From Nansenia antarctica (lineage: Eukaryota; Chordata; Actinopteri; Argentiniformes; Microstomatidae): a stretch of DNA of 64,000 bases. The DNA lies in NCBI GenBank assembly GCA_963989245.1, contig OZ022351.1, forward strand, positions 11,506,412 to 11,570,411, read 5' to 3'. Below, piece by piece: positions 51,831-63,700 of this stretch. A program made the position numbers and the translations under genes. The notes under the pieces were generated by a model that was not told the origin of the DNA, searched no databases, and saw nothing but the letters and a program-made list of their open reading frames with translations. Position 1 is the stretch's first letter; each line of letters opens with the position of its first letter.

Positions 51831-52770
51831 CACTCTAAGAACAGGCCGCTTGGACACTTTCAGAACAGCTCTGTTAATGACTGAAATCAGCTCTTTAAGA
51901 GATTGTCAAAAGAGACTCTGAAAACGAAACATTGATAACTTTTGAGCAAAAGGCTGCACACACGTAATTCAACATACTCTGATTGTCATTTAGAGTTACA
52001 TTATAGGAGCATTCAACAACAAGTCAAAATGTGCTCCAGAAAGGCAGAAAACAACACTTTGATAGTTTGATATAACTTGAGAACGAATGCAAAAAACAGT
52101 CCACTCCAAGAACAGGCCGCTTGGACACTTTCAGAACAGCTCTGTTAATGACTGAAAACAGCTCTCGAAGAGATTGTCAAAAGAGACTCTGAAAACGAAA
52201 CGTTGATCACTTTTGAGCAAAAAGGCTGCACACACGCAATTCAAGTTGCTCTGATTGTCATTTAGAGTTACATTATAGGAGCATTCAACAACAAGTCAAA
52301 ATGTGCTCGAGAAAGGCAGAAAACAACACTTTGATATAACTTGAGAACGAATGCAAAAAACAGTCCACTCTCAGAACAGGCTGCTTGGACACTTTCAGAA
52401 CAGCTCTGTTAATGACTGAAATCAGCTCTTTAAGAGATTGTCAAAAGAGACTCTGAAAACGAAACATTGATAACTTTTGAGCAAAAGGCTGCACACACGT
52501 AATTCAACATACTCTGATTGTCATTTAGAGTTACATTATAGGAGCATTCAACAACAAGTCAAAATGTGCTCCAGAAAGGCAGAAAACAACACTTTGATAG
52601 TTTGATATAACTTGAGAACGAATGCAAAAAACAGTCCACTCTAAGAACAGGCCGCTTGGACACTTTCAGAACAGCTCTGTTAATGACTGAAAACAGCTCT
52701 CGAAGAGATTGTCAAAAGAGACTCCGAAAACGAAACGTTGATCACTTTTGAGCAAAAGGCTGCACACACG
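51704..52770 (+). repeat. Deletion-type junction linking 20.3 kb to 22.7 kb equivalents
   Basis: Monomers start at 51704, 51965, 52237 and 52500. After about 51830 the match to copy 1 at offset 31563 stops. From about 52105 the sequence matches 22664-23329 at offset 29441, sharing ccactccaag and caaaaaggctgc. About 2.1 kb of the unit, including the 266-bp pair, is therefore absent here, with a short hybrid patch between the two parts. Confidence 0.78.
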
Positions 52771-54349
52771 CAATTCAAGTTGCTCTGATTGTCATTTAGA
52801 GTTACATTATAGGAGCATTCAGCAACAAGTCAAAATGTGCTCCAGAAAAGCAGAAAACAACACTGATAGAACTTGAGAACGAATGCAAAAAACAGTCCAC
52901 TCTCAGAACAGGCCGCTTGGACACTTTCAGAACAGCTCTGTTAATAATGACTGAAAACAGCTCTCGAAGAGATTGTCAAAAGAGACTCTGAAAACGAAAC
53001 GTTGATCACTTTTGAGCAAAAGGCTGCACACACGCAATTCAAGTTGCTCTGATTGTCATTTAGAGTTACATTATAGGAGCATTCAACAACAAGTCAAAAT
53101 GTGCTCGAGAAAGGCAGAAAACAACACTTTGATATAACTTGAGAACGAATGCAAAAAACAGTCCACTCTCAGAACAGGCTGCTTGGACACTTTCAGAACA
53201 GCTCTGTTAATGACTGAAATCAGCTCTTTAAGAGATTGTCAAAAGAGACTCTGAAAACGAAACATTGATAACTTTTGAGCAAAAGGCTGCACACACGTAA
53301 TTCAACATACTCTGATTGTCATTTAGAGTTACATTATAGGAGCATTCAACAACAAGTCAAAATGTGCTCCAGAGAGGCAGAAAACAACACTTTGATAGTT
53401 TGATATAACTTGAGAACGAATGCAAAAAACAGTCCACTCTAAGAACAGGCCGCTTGGACACTTTCAGAACAGCTCTGTTAATGACTGAAAACAGCTCTCG
53501 AAGAGATTGTCAAAAGAGACTCCGAAAACGAAACGTTGATCACTTTTGAGCAAAAGGCTGCACACACGCAATTCAAGTTGCTCTGATTGTCATTTAGAGT
53601 TACATTATAGGAGCATTCAGCAATAAGTCAAAATGTGCTCCAGAAAAGCAGAAAACAACACTGATAGAACTTGAGAACGAATGCAAAAAACAGTCCACTC
53701 TCAGAACAGGCCGCTTGGACACTTTCAGAACAGCTCTGTTAATGACTGAAAACAGCTCTCGAAGAGATTGTCAAAAGAGACTCTGAAAACGAAACGTTGA
53801 TCACTTTTGAGCAAAAGGCTGCACACACGCAATTCAAGTTGCTCTGATTGTCATTTAGAGTTACATTATAGGAGCATTCAACAACAAGTCAAAATGTGCT
53901 CGAGAAAGGCAGAAAACAACACTTTGATATAACTTGAGAACTAATGCAAAAAACAGTCCACTCTCAGAACAGGCTGCTTGGACACTTTCAGAACAGCTCT
54001 GTTAATGACTGAAATCAGCTCTTTAAGAGATTGTCAAAAGAGACTCTGAAAACGAAACATTGATAACGTTTGAGCAAAAGGCTGCACACACGTAATTCAA
54101 CATACTCTGATTGTCATTTAGAGTTACATTATAGGAGCATTCAGCAACAAGTCAAAATGTGCTCCAGAAAAGCAGAAAACAACACTGATAGAACTTGAGA
54201 ACGAATGCAAAAAACAGTCCACAGAACAGGCCGCTTGGACACTTTCAGAACAGCTCTGTTAATGACTGAAAACAGCTCTCGAAGAGATTGTCAAAAGAGA
54301 CTCTGAAAACGAAACGTTGATCACTTTTGAGCAAAAGGCTGCACACACG
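52771..54349 (+). repeat. Trimer-type block with indel variants
   Basis: Monomers start at 52771, 53035, 53298, 53569, 53830 and 54093. The class order is S, M, L, S, M, hybrid. The monomer at 52771 is 264 bp because of ttaataatgac (an extra taa-type triplet). Private changes are ccagagagg near 53371, caataagtc near 53622 and gaactaatg near 53940. Confidence 0.82.
54093..54349 (+). repeat. 257-bp monomer, shortest complete unit
   Basis: This L/S hybrid reads cagtccacagaacagg where the usual sequence is cagtccactctcagaacagg. The 4-bp loss lies between short repeats (ca/ctct), which suggests slippage. I noticed no other copy in the window. Confidence 0.85.
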
Positions 54350-57300
54350 CAATTCAAGTTGCTCTGATTGTCATTTAGAGTTACATTATAGGAGCATTCA
54401 ACAACAAGTCAAAATGTGCTCGAGAAAGGCAGAAAACAACACTTTGATATAACTTGAGAACGAATGCAAAAAACATTCCACTCTCAGAAGAGGCTGCTTG
54501 GACACTTTCAGAACAGCTCTGTTAATGACTGTAATCAGCTCTTTAAGAGATTGTCAAAAGAGACTCTGAAAACGAAACATTGATAACTTTTGAGCAAAAG
54601 GCTGCACACACGTAATTCAACATACTCTGATTGTCATTTAGAGTTACATTATAGGAGCATTCAACAACAAGTCAAAATGTGCTCCAGAAAGGCAGAAAAC
54701 AACACTTTGATAGTTTGATATAACTTGAGAACGAATGCAAAAAACAGTCCACTCTAAGAACAGGCCGCTTGGACACTTTCAGAACAGCTCTGTTAATGAC
54801 TGAAAACAGCCCTCGAAGAGATTGTCAAAAGAGACTCCGAAAACGAAACGTTGATCACTTTTGAGCAAAAGGCTGCACACACGCAATTCAAGTTGCTCTG
54901 ATTGTCATTTAGAGTTACATTATAGGAGCATTCAGCAACAAGTCAAAATGTGCTCCAGAAAAGCAGAAAACAACACTGATAGAACTTGAGAACGAACGCA
55001 AAAAACAGTCCACTCTCAGAACAGGCCGCTTGGACACTTTCAGAACAGCTCTGTTAATGACTGAAAACAGCTCTCGAAGAGATTGTCAAAAGAGACTCTG
55101 AAAACGAAACGTTGATCACTTTTGAGCAAAAGGCTGCACACACGCAATTCAAGTTGCTCTGATTGTCATTTAGAGTTACATTATAGGAGCATTCAACAAC
55201 AAGTCAAAATGTGCTCGAGAAAGGCAGAAAACAACACTTTGATATAACTTGAGAACGAATGCAAAAAACAGTCCACTCTCAGAACAGGCTGCTTGGACAC
55301 TTTCAGAATAGCTCTGTTAATGACTGAAATCAGCTCTTTAAGAGATTGTCAAAAGAGACTCTGAAAACGAAACATTGATCACTTTTGAGCAAAAGGCTGC
55401 ACACACGTAATTCAACATACTCTGATTGTCATTTAGAGTTACATTATAGGAGCATTCAGCAACAAGTCAAAATGTGCTCCAGAAAAGCAGAAAACAACAC
55501 TGATAGAACTTGAGAACGAATGCAAAAAACAGTCCACTCTCAGAACAGGCCGCTTGGACACTTTCAGAACAGCTCTGTTAATGACTGAAAACAGCTCTCG
55601 AAGAGATTGTCAAAAGAGACTCTGAAAACGAAACGTTGATCACTTTTGAGCAAAAGGCTGCACACACGCAATTCAAGTTGCTCTGATTGTCATTTAGAGT
55701 TACATTATAGGAGCATTCAACAACAAGTCAAAATGTGCTCGAGAAAGGCAGAAAACAACACTTTGATAGTTTGATATAACTTGAGAACGAACGCAAAAAA
55801 CAGTCCACTCTAAGAACAGGCCGCTTGGACACTTTCAGAACAGCTCTGTTAATGACTGAAAACAGCTCTCGAAGAGATTGTCAAAAGAGACTCTGAAAAC
55901 GAAACGTTGATCACTTTTGAGCAAAAGGCTGCACACACGCAATTCAAGTTGCTCTGATTGTCATTTAGAGTTACATTATAGGAGCATTCAACAACAAGTC
56001 AAAATGTGCTCGAGAAAGGCAGAAAACAACACTTTGATATAACTTGAGAACGAATGCAAAAAACATTCCACTCTCAGAACAGGCTGCTTGGACACTTTCA
56101 GAACAGCTCTGTTAATGACTGTAATCAGCTCTTTAAGAGATTGTCAAAAGAGACTCTGAAAACGAAACATTGATAACTTTTGAGCAAAAGGCTGCACACA
56201 CGTAATTCAACATACTCTGATTGTCATTTAGAGTTACATTATAGGAGCATTCAACAACAAGTCAAAATGTGCTCCAGAAAGGCAGAAAACAACACTTTGA
56301 TAGTTTGATATAACTTGAGAACGAATGCAAAAAACAGTCCACTCTCAGAACAGGCCGCTTGGACACTTTCAGAACAGCTCTGTTAATGACTGAAAACAGC
56401 TCTCGAAGAGATTGTCAAAAGAGACTCTGAAAACGAAACGTTGATCACTTTTGAGCAAAAGGCTGCACACACGCAATTCAAGTTGCTCTGATTGTCATTT
56501 AGAGTTACATTATAGGAGCATTCAACAACAAGTCAAAATGTGCTCGAGAAAGGCAGAAAACAACACTTTGATATAACTTGAGAACGAATGCAAAAAACAG
56601 TCCACTCTCAGAACAGGCTGCTTGGACACTTTCAGAACAGCTCTGTTAATGACTGAAATCAGCTCTTTAAGAGATTGTCAAAAGAGACTCTGAAAATGAA
56701 ACATTGATAACTTTTGAGCAAAAGGCTGCACACACGTAATTCAACATACTCTGATTGTCATTTAGAGTTACATTATAGGAGCATTCAGCAACAAGTTAAA
56801 ATGTGCTCCAGAAAAGTAGAAAACAACACTGATAGAACTTGAGAACGAATGCAAAAAACAGTCCACTCTCAGAACAGGCCGCTTGGACACTTTCAGAACA
56901 GCTCTGTTAATGACTGAAAACAGCTCTCGAAGAGATTGTCAAAAGAGACTCTGAAAACGAAACGTTGATCACTTTTGAGCAAAAGGCTGCACACACGCAA
57001 TTCAAGTTGCTCTGATTGTCATTTAGAGTTACATTATAGGAGCATTCAACAAGTCAAAATGTGCTCGAGAAAGGCAGAAAACAACACTTTGATATAACTT
57101 GAGAACGAATGCAAAAAACAGTCCACTCTCAGAACAGGCTGCTTGGACACTTTCAGAACAGCTCTGTTAATGACTGAAATCAGCTCTTTAAGAGATTGTC
57201 AAAAGAGACTCTGAAAACGAAACATTGATAAGTTTTGAGCAAAAGGCTGCACACACGTAATTCAACATACTCTGATTGTCATTTAGAGTTACATTATAGG

Positions 57301-57641
57301 AGCATTCAACAACAAGTCAAAATGTGCTCCAGAAAGGCAGAAAACAACACTTTTATAGTTTGATATAACTTGAGAACGAATGCAAAAAACAGTCCACTCT
57401 AAGAACAGGCCGCTTGGACACTTTCAGAACAGCTCTGTTAATGACTGAAAACAGCTCTCGAAGAGATTGTCAAAAGAGACTCCGAAAACGAAACGTTGAT
57501 CACTTTTGAGCAAAAGGCTGCTAACACGCAATTCAAGTTGCTCTGATTGTCATTTAGAGTTACATTATAGGAGCATTCAGCAACAAGTCAAAATGTGCTC
57601 CAGAAAAGCAGAAAACAACACTGATAGAACTTGAGAACGAA
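54350..57641 (+). repeat. Segment duplicated at the right edge, copy 1 (offset 6359)
   Basis: Monomers start at 54350, 54613, 54884, 55145, 55408, 55669, 55940, 56203, 56474, 56737, 56998, 57258 and 57529. They recur 6359 bp (24 monomers) downstream from 60709. The shared rare marks are gactgtaatc, gaaaatgaaac (t at 56697), aagttaaaatg, agaaaagtag, a 3-bp deletion in gcattcaacaagtc, cacttttatag and gctgctaacacg. Differences include ctcagaagagg near 54486, found only here. Confidence 0.9.
56998..57257 (+). repeat. 260-bp class M derivative (3-bp deletion)
   Basis: One of the two caa units in caacaacaag is missing, giving gcattcaacaagtc and a 260-bp monomer. The same deletion is in the monomer at 63357, which supports common descent of the two segments. 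Confidence 0.88.
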
Positions 57642-57789
57642 TGCAAAAAACAGTCCACTCTCAGAACAGGCCGCTTGGACACTTTCAGAACAGCTCTGTT
57701 AATGACTGAAAACAGCTCTCGAAGAGATTGTCAAAAGAGACTCTGAAAACGAAACGTTGATCACTTTTGAGCAAAAGGCTGCACACACG

Positions 57790-60174
57790 CAATTCAAGTT
57801 GCTCTGATTGTCATTTAGAGTTACATTATAGGAGCATTCAACAACAAGTCAAAATGTGCTCGAGAAAGGCAGAAAACAACACTTTGATATAACTTGAGAA
57901 CGAATGCAAAAAACATTCCACTCTCAGAACAGGCTGCTTGGACACTTTCAGAACAGCTCTGTTAATGACTGAAATCAGCTCTTTAAGAGATTGTCAAAAG
58001 AGACTCTGAAAACGAAACATTGATAACTTTTGAGCAAAAGGCTGCACACACGTAATTCAACATACTCTGATTGTCATTTAGAGTTACATTATAGGAGCAT
58101 TCAACAACAAGTCAAAATGTGCTCCAGAAAGGCAGAAAACAACACTTTGATAGTTTGATATAACTTGAGAACGAATGCAAAAAACAGTCCACTCTAAGAA
58201 CAGGCCGCTTGGACACTTTCAGAACAGCTCTGTTAATGACTGAAAACAGCTCTCGAAGAGATTGTCAAAAGAGACTCCGAAAACGAAACGTTGATCACTT
58301 TTGAGCAAAAGGCTGCACACACGCAATTCAAGTTGCTCTGATTGTCATTTAGAGTTACATTATAGGAGCATTCAGCAACAAGTCAAAATGTGCTCCAGAA
58401 AAGCAGAAAACAACACTGATAGAACTTGAGAACGAATGCAAAAAACAGTCCACTCTCAGAACAGGCCGCTTGGACACTTTCAGACCAGCTCTGTTAATGA
58501 CTGAAAACAGCTCTCGAAGAGATTGTCAAAAGAGACTCTGAAAACGAAACGTTGATCACTTTTGAGCAAAAGGCTGCACACACGCAATTCAAGTTGCTCT
58601 GATTGTCATTTAGAGTTACATTATAGGAGCATTCAACAACAAGTCAAAATGTGCTCGAGAAAGGCAGAAAACAACACTTTGATATAACTTGAGAACGAAT
58701 GCAAAAAACATTCCACTCTCAGAACAGGCTGCTTGGACACTTTCAGAACAGCTCTGTTAATGACTGAAATCAGCTCTTTAAGAGATTGTCAAAAGAGACT
58801 CTGAAAACGAAACATTGATAACTTTTGAGCAAAAGGCTGCACACACGTAATTCAACATACTCTGATTGTCATTTAGAGTTACATTATAGGAGCATTCAAC
58901 AACAAGTCAAAATGTGCTCCAGAAAGGCAGAAAACAACACTTTGATAGTTTGATATAACTTGAGAACGAATGCAAAAAACAGTCCACTCTAAGAACAGGC
59001 CGCTTGGACACTTTCAGAACAGCTCTGTTAATGACTGAAAACAGCTCTCGAAGAGATTGTCAAAAGAGACTCCGAAAACGAAACGTTGATCACTTTTGAG
59101 CAAAAGGCTGCACACACGCAATTCAAGTTGCTCTGATTGTCATTTAGAGTTACATTATAGGAGCATTCAGCAACAAGTCAAAATGTGCTCCAGAAAAGCA
59201 GAAAACAACACTGATAGAACTTGAGAACGAATGCAAAAAACAGTCCACTCTCAGAACAGGCCGCTTGGACACTTTCAGACCAGCTCTGTTAATGACTGAA
59301 AACAGCTCTCGAAGAGATTGTCAAAAGAGACTCTGAAAACGAAACGTTGATCACTTTTGAGCAAAAGGCTGCACACACGCAATTCAAGTTGCTCTGATTG
59401 TCATTTAGAGTTACATTATAGGAGCATTCAACAACAAGTCAAAATGTGCTCGAGAAAGGCAGAAAACAACACTTTGATATAACTTGAGAACGAATGCAAA
59501 AAACATTCCACTCTCAGAACAGGCTGCTTGGACACTTTCAGAACAGCTCTGTTAATGACTGAAATCAGCTCTTTAAGAGATTGTCAAAAGAGACTCTGAA
59601 AACGAAACATTGATAACTTTTGAGCAAAAGGCTGCACACACGTAATTCAACATACTCTGATTGTCATTTAGAGTTACATTATAGGAGCATTCAACAACAA
59701 GTCAAAATGTGCTCCAGAAAGGCAGAAAACAACACTTTGATAGTTTGATATAACTTGAGAACGAATGCAAAAAACAGTCCACTCTAAGAACAGGCCGCTT
59801 GGACACTTTCAGAACAGCTCTGTTAATGACTGAAAACAGCTCTCGAAGAGATTGTCAAAAGAGACTCCGAAAACGAAACGTTGATCACTTTTGAGCAAAA
59901 GGCTGCACACACGCAATTCAAGTTGCTCTGATTGTCATTTAGAGTTACATTATAGGAGCATTCAGCAACAAGTCAAAATGTGCTCCAGAAAAGCAGAAAA
60001 CAACACTGATAGAACTTGAGAACGAATGCAAAAAAAAGTCCACTCTCAGAACAGGCCGCTTGGACACTTTCAGAACAGCTCTGTTAATGACTGAAAACAG
60101 CTCTCGAAGAGATTGTCAAAAGAGACTCTGAAAACGAAACGTTGATCACTTTTGAGCAAAAGGCTGCACACACG
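57790..60174 (+). repeat. Trimer HOR, three consecutive 795-bp units
   Basis: Units are 57790-58584, 58585-59379 and 59380-60174, each M (263), L (271), S (261). Monomers start at 57790, 58053, 58324, 58585, 58848, 59119, 59380, 59643 and 59914. All three M monomers have acattcc. The first two units also share cagaccagc in S (58481 and 59276), exactly 795 bp apart, and the third has aaaaaaagtcc instead. This is the cleanest run of the basic trimer in the window. Confidence 0.93.
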
Positions 60175-60708
60175 CAACTCAAGTTGCTCTGATTGTCATT
60201 TAGAGTTACATTATAGGAGCATTCAACAACAAGTCAAAATGTGCTCGAGAAAGGCAGAAAACAACACTTTGATATAACTTGAGAACGAATGCAAAAAACA
60301 TTCCACTCTCAGAACAGGCTGCTTGGACACTTTCAGAACAGCTCTGTTAATGACTGTAATCAGCTCTTTAAGAGATTGTCAAAAGAGACTCTGAAAACGA
60401 AACATTGATAACTTTTGAGCAAAAGGCTGCACACACGTAATTCAACATACTCTGATTGTCATTTAGAGTAACATTATAGGAGCATTCAACAACAAGTCAA
60501 AATGTGCTCCAGAAAGGCAGAAAACAACACTTTGATAGTTTGATATAACTTGAGAACGAATGCAAAAAACAGTCCACTCTAAGAACAGGCCGCTTGGACA
60601 CTTTCAGAACAGCTCTGTTAATGACTGAAAACAGCTCTCGAAGAGATTGTCAAAAGAGACTCTGAAAACGAAACGTTGATCACTTTTGAGCAAAAGGCTG
60701 CACACACG
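60175..60708 (+). repeat. M and L monomers closing the trimer run
   Basis: Monomers start at 60175 and 60438. The first has caactcaag at its start and gactgtaatc. The second has a private gagtaacatt near 60470 and a ctctga end instead of the usual class L ctccga. No class S monomer follows, so the M-L-S order breaks here. Confidence 0.8.
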
Positions 60709-63700
60709 CAATTCAAGTTGCTCTGATTGTCATTTAGAGTTACATTATAGGAGCATTCAACAACAAGTCAAAATGTGCTCGAGAAAGGCAGAAAACAACA
60801 CTTTGATATAACTTGAGAACGAATGCAAAAAACATTCCACTCTCAGAACAGGCTGCTTGGACACTTTCAGAACAGCTCTGTTAATGACTGTAATCAGCTC
60901 TTTAAGAGATTGTCAAAAGAGACTCTGAAAACGAAACATTGATAACTTTTGAGCAAAAGGCTGCACACACGTAATTCAACATACTCTGATTGTCATTTAG
61001 AGTTACATTATAGGAGCATTCAACAACAAGTCAAAATGTGCTCCAGAAAGGCAGAAAACAACACTTTGATAGTTTGATATAACTTGAGAACGAATGCAAA
61101 AAACAGTCCACTCTAAGAACAGGCCGCTTGGACACTTTCAGAACAGCTCTGTTAATGACTGAAAACAGCCCTCGAAGAGATTGTCAAAAGAGACTCCGAA
61201 AATGAAACGTTGATCACTTTTGAGCAAAAGGCTGCACACACGCAATTCAAGTTGCTCTGATTGTCATTTAGAGTTACATTATAGGAGCATTCAGCAACAA
61301 GTCAAAATGTGCTCCAGAAAAGCAGAAAACAACACTGATAGAACTTGAGAACGAATGCAAAAAACAGTCCACTCTCAGAACAGGCCGCTTGGACACTTTC
61401 AGAACAGCTCTGTTAATGACTGAAAACAGCTCTCGAAGAGATTGTCAAAAGAGACTCTGAAAACGAAACGTTGATCACTTTTGAGCAAAAGGCTGCACAC
61501 ACGCAATTCAAGTTGCTCTGATTGTCATTTAGAGTTACATTATAGGAGCATTCAACAACAAGTCAAAATGTGCTCAAGAAAGGCAGAAAACAACACTTTG
61601 ATATAACTTGAGAACGAATGCAAAAAACAGTCCACTCTCAGAACAGGCTGCTTGGACACTTTCAGAACAGCTCTGTTAATGACTGAAATCAGCTCTTTAA
61701 GAGATTGTCAAAAGAGACTCTGAAAACGAAACATTGATCACTTTTGAGCAAAAGGCTGCACACACGTAATTCAACATACTCTGATTGTCATTTAGAGTTA
61801 CATTATAGGAGCATTCAGCAACAAGTCAAAATGTGCTCCAGAAAAGCAGAAAACAACACTGATAGAACTTGAGAACGAATGCAAAAAACAGTCCACTCTC
61901 AGAACAGGCCGCTTGGACACTTTCAGAACAGCTCTGTTAATGACTGAAAACAGCTCTCGAAGAGATTGTCAAAAGAGACTCTGAAAACGAAACGTTGATC
62001 ACTTTTGAGCAAAAGGCTGCACACACGCAATTCAAGTTGCTCTGATTGTCATTTAGAGTTACATTATAGGAGCATTCAACAACAAGTCAAAATGTGCTCG
62101 AGAAAGGCAGAAAACAACACTTTGATAGTTTGATATAACTTGAGAACGAACGCAAAAAACAGTCCACTCTAAGAACAGGCCGCTTGGACACTTTCAGAAC
62201 AGCTCTGTTAATGACTGAAAACAGCTCTCGAAGAGATTGTCAAAAGAGACTCTGAAAACGAAACGTTGATCACTTTTGAGCAAAAGGCTGCACACACGCA
62301 ATTCAAGTTGCTCTGATTGTCATTTAGAGTTACATTATAGGAGCATTCAACAACAAGTCAAAATGTGCTCGAGAAAGGCAGAAAACAACACTTTGATATA
62401 ACTTGAGAACGAATGCAAAAAACATTCCACTCTCAGAACAGGCTGCTTGGACACTTTCAGAACAGCTCTGTTAATGACTGTAATCAGCTCTTTAAGAGAT
62501 TGTCAAAAGAGACTCTGAAAACGAAACATTGATAACTTTTGAGCAAAAGGCTGCACACACGTAATTCAACATACTCTGATTGTCATTTAGAGTTACATTA
62601 TAGGAGCATTCAACAACAAGTCAAAATGTGCTCCAGAAAGGCAGAAAACAACACTTTGATAGTTTGATATAACTTGAGAACGAATGCAAAAAACAGTCCA
62701 CTCTCAGAACAGGCCGCTTGGACACTTTCAGAACAGCTCTGTTAATGACTGAAAACAGCTCTCGAAGAGATTGTCAAAAGAGACTCTGAAAACGAAACGT
62801 TGATCACTTTTGAGCAAAAGGCTGCACACACGCAATTCAAGTTGCTCTGATTGTCATTTAGAGTTACATTATAGGAGCATTCAACAACAAGTCAAAATGT
62901 GCTCGAGAAAGGCAGAAAACAACACTTTGATATAACTTGAGAACGAATGCAAAAAACAGTCCACTCTCAGAACAGGCTGCTTGGACACTTTCAGAACAGC
63001 TCTGTTAATGACTGAAATCAGCTCTTTAAGAGATTGTCAAAAGAGACTCTGAAAATGAAACATTGATAACTTTTGAGCAAAAGGCTGCACACACGTAATT
63101 CAACATACTCTGATTGTCATTTAGAGTTACATTATAGGAGCATTCAGCAACAAGTTAAAATGTGCTCCAGAAAAGTAGAAAACAACACTGATAGAACTTG
63201 AGAACGAATGCAAAAAACAGTCCACTCTCAGAACAGGCCGCTTGGACACTTTCAGAACAGCTCTGTTAATGACTGAAAACAGCTCTCGAAGAGATTGTCA
63301 AAAGAGACTCTGAAAACGAAACGTTGATCACTTTTGAGCAAAAGGCTGCACACACGCAATTCAAGTTGCTCTGATTGTCATTTAGAGTTACATTATAGGA
63401 GCATTCAACAAGTCAAAATGTGCTCGAGAAAGGCAGAAAACAACACTTTGATATAACTTGAGAACGAATGCAAAAAACAGTCCACTCTCAGAACAGGCTG
63501 CTTGGACACTTTCAGAACAGCTCTGTTAATGACTGAAATCAGCTCTTTAAGAGATTGTCAAAAGAGACTCTGAAAACGAAACATTGATAAGTTTTGAGCA
63601 AAAGGCTGCACACACGTAATTCAACATACTCTGATTGTCATTTAGAGTTACATTATAGGAGCATTCAACAACAAGTCAAAATGTGCTCCAGAAAGGCAGA

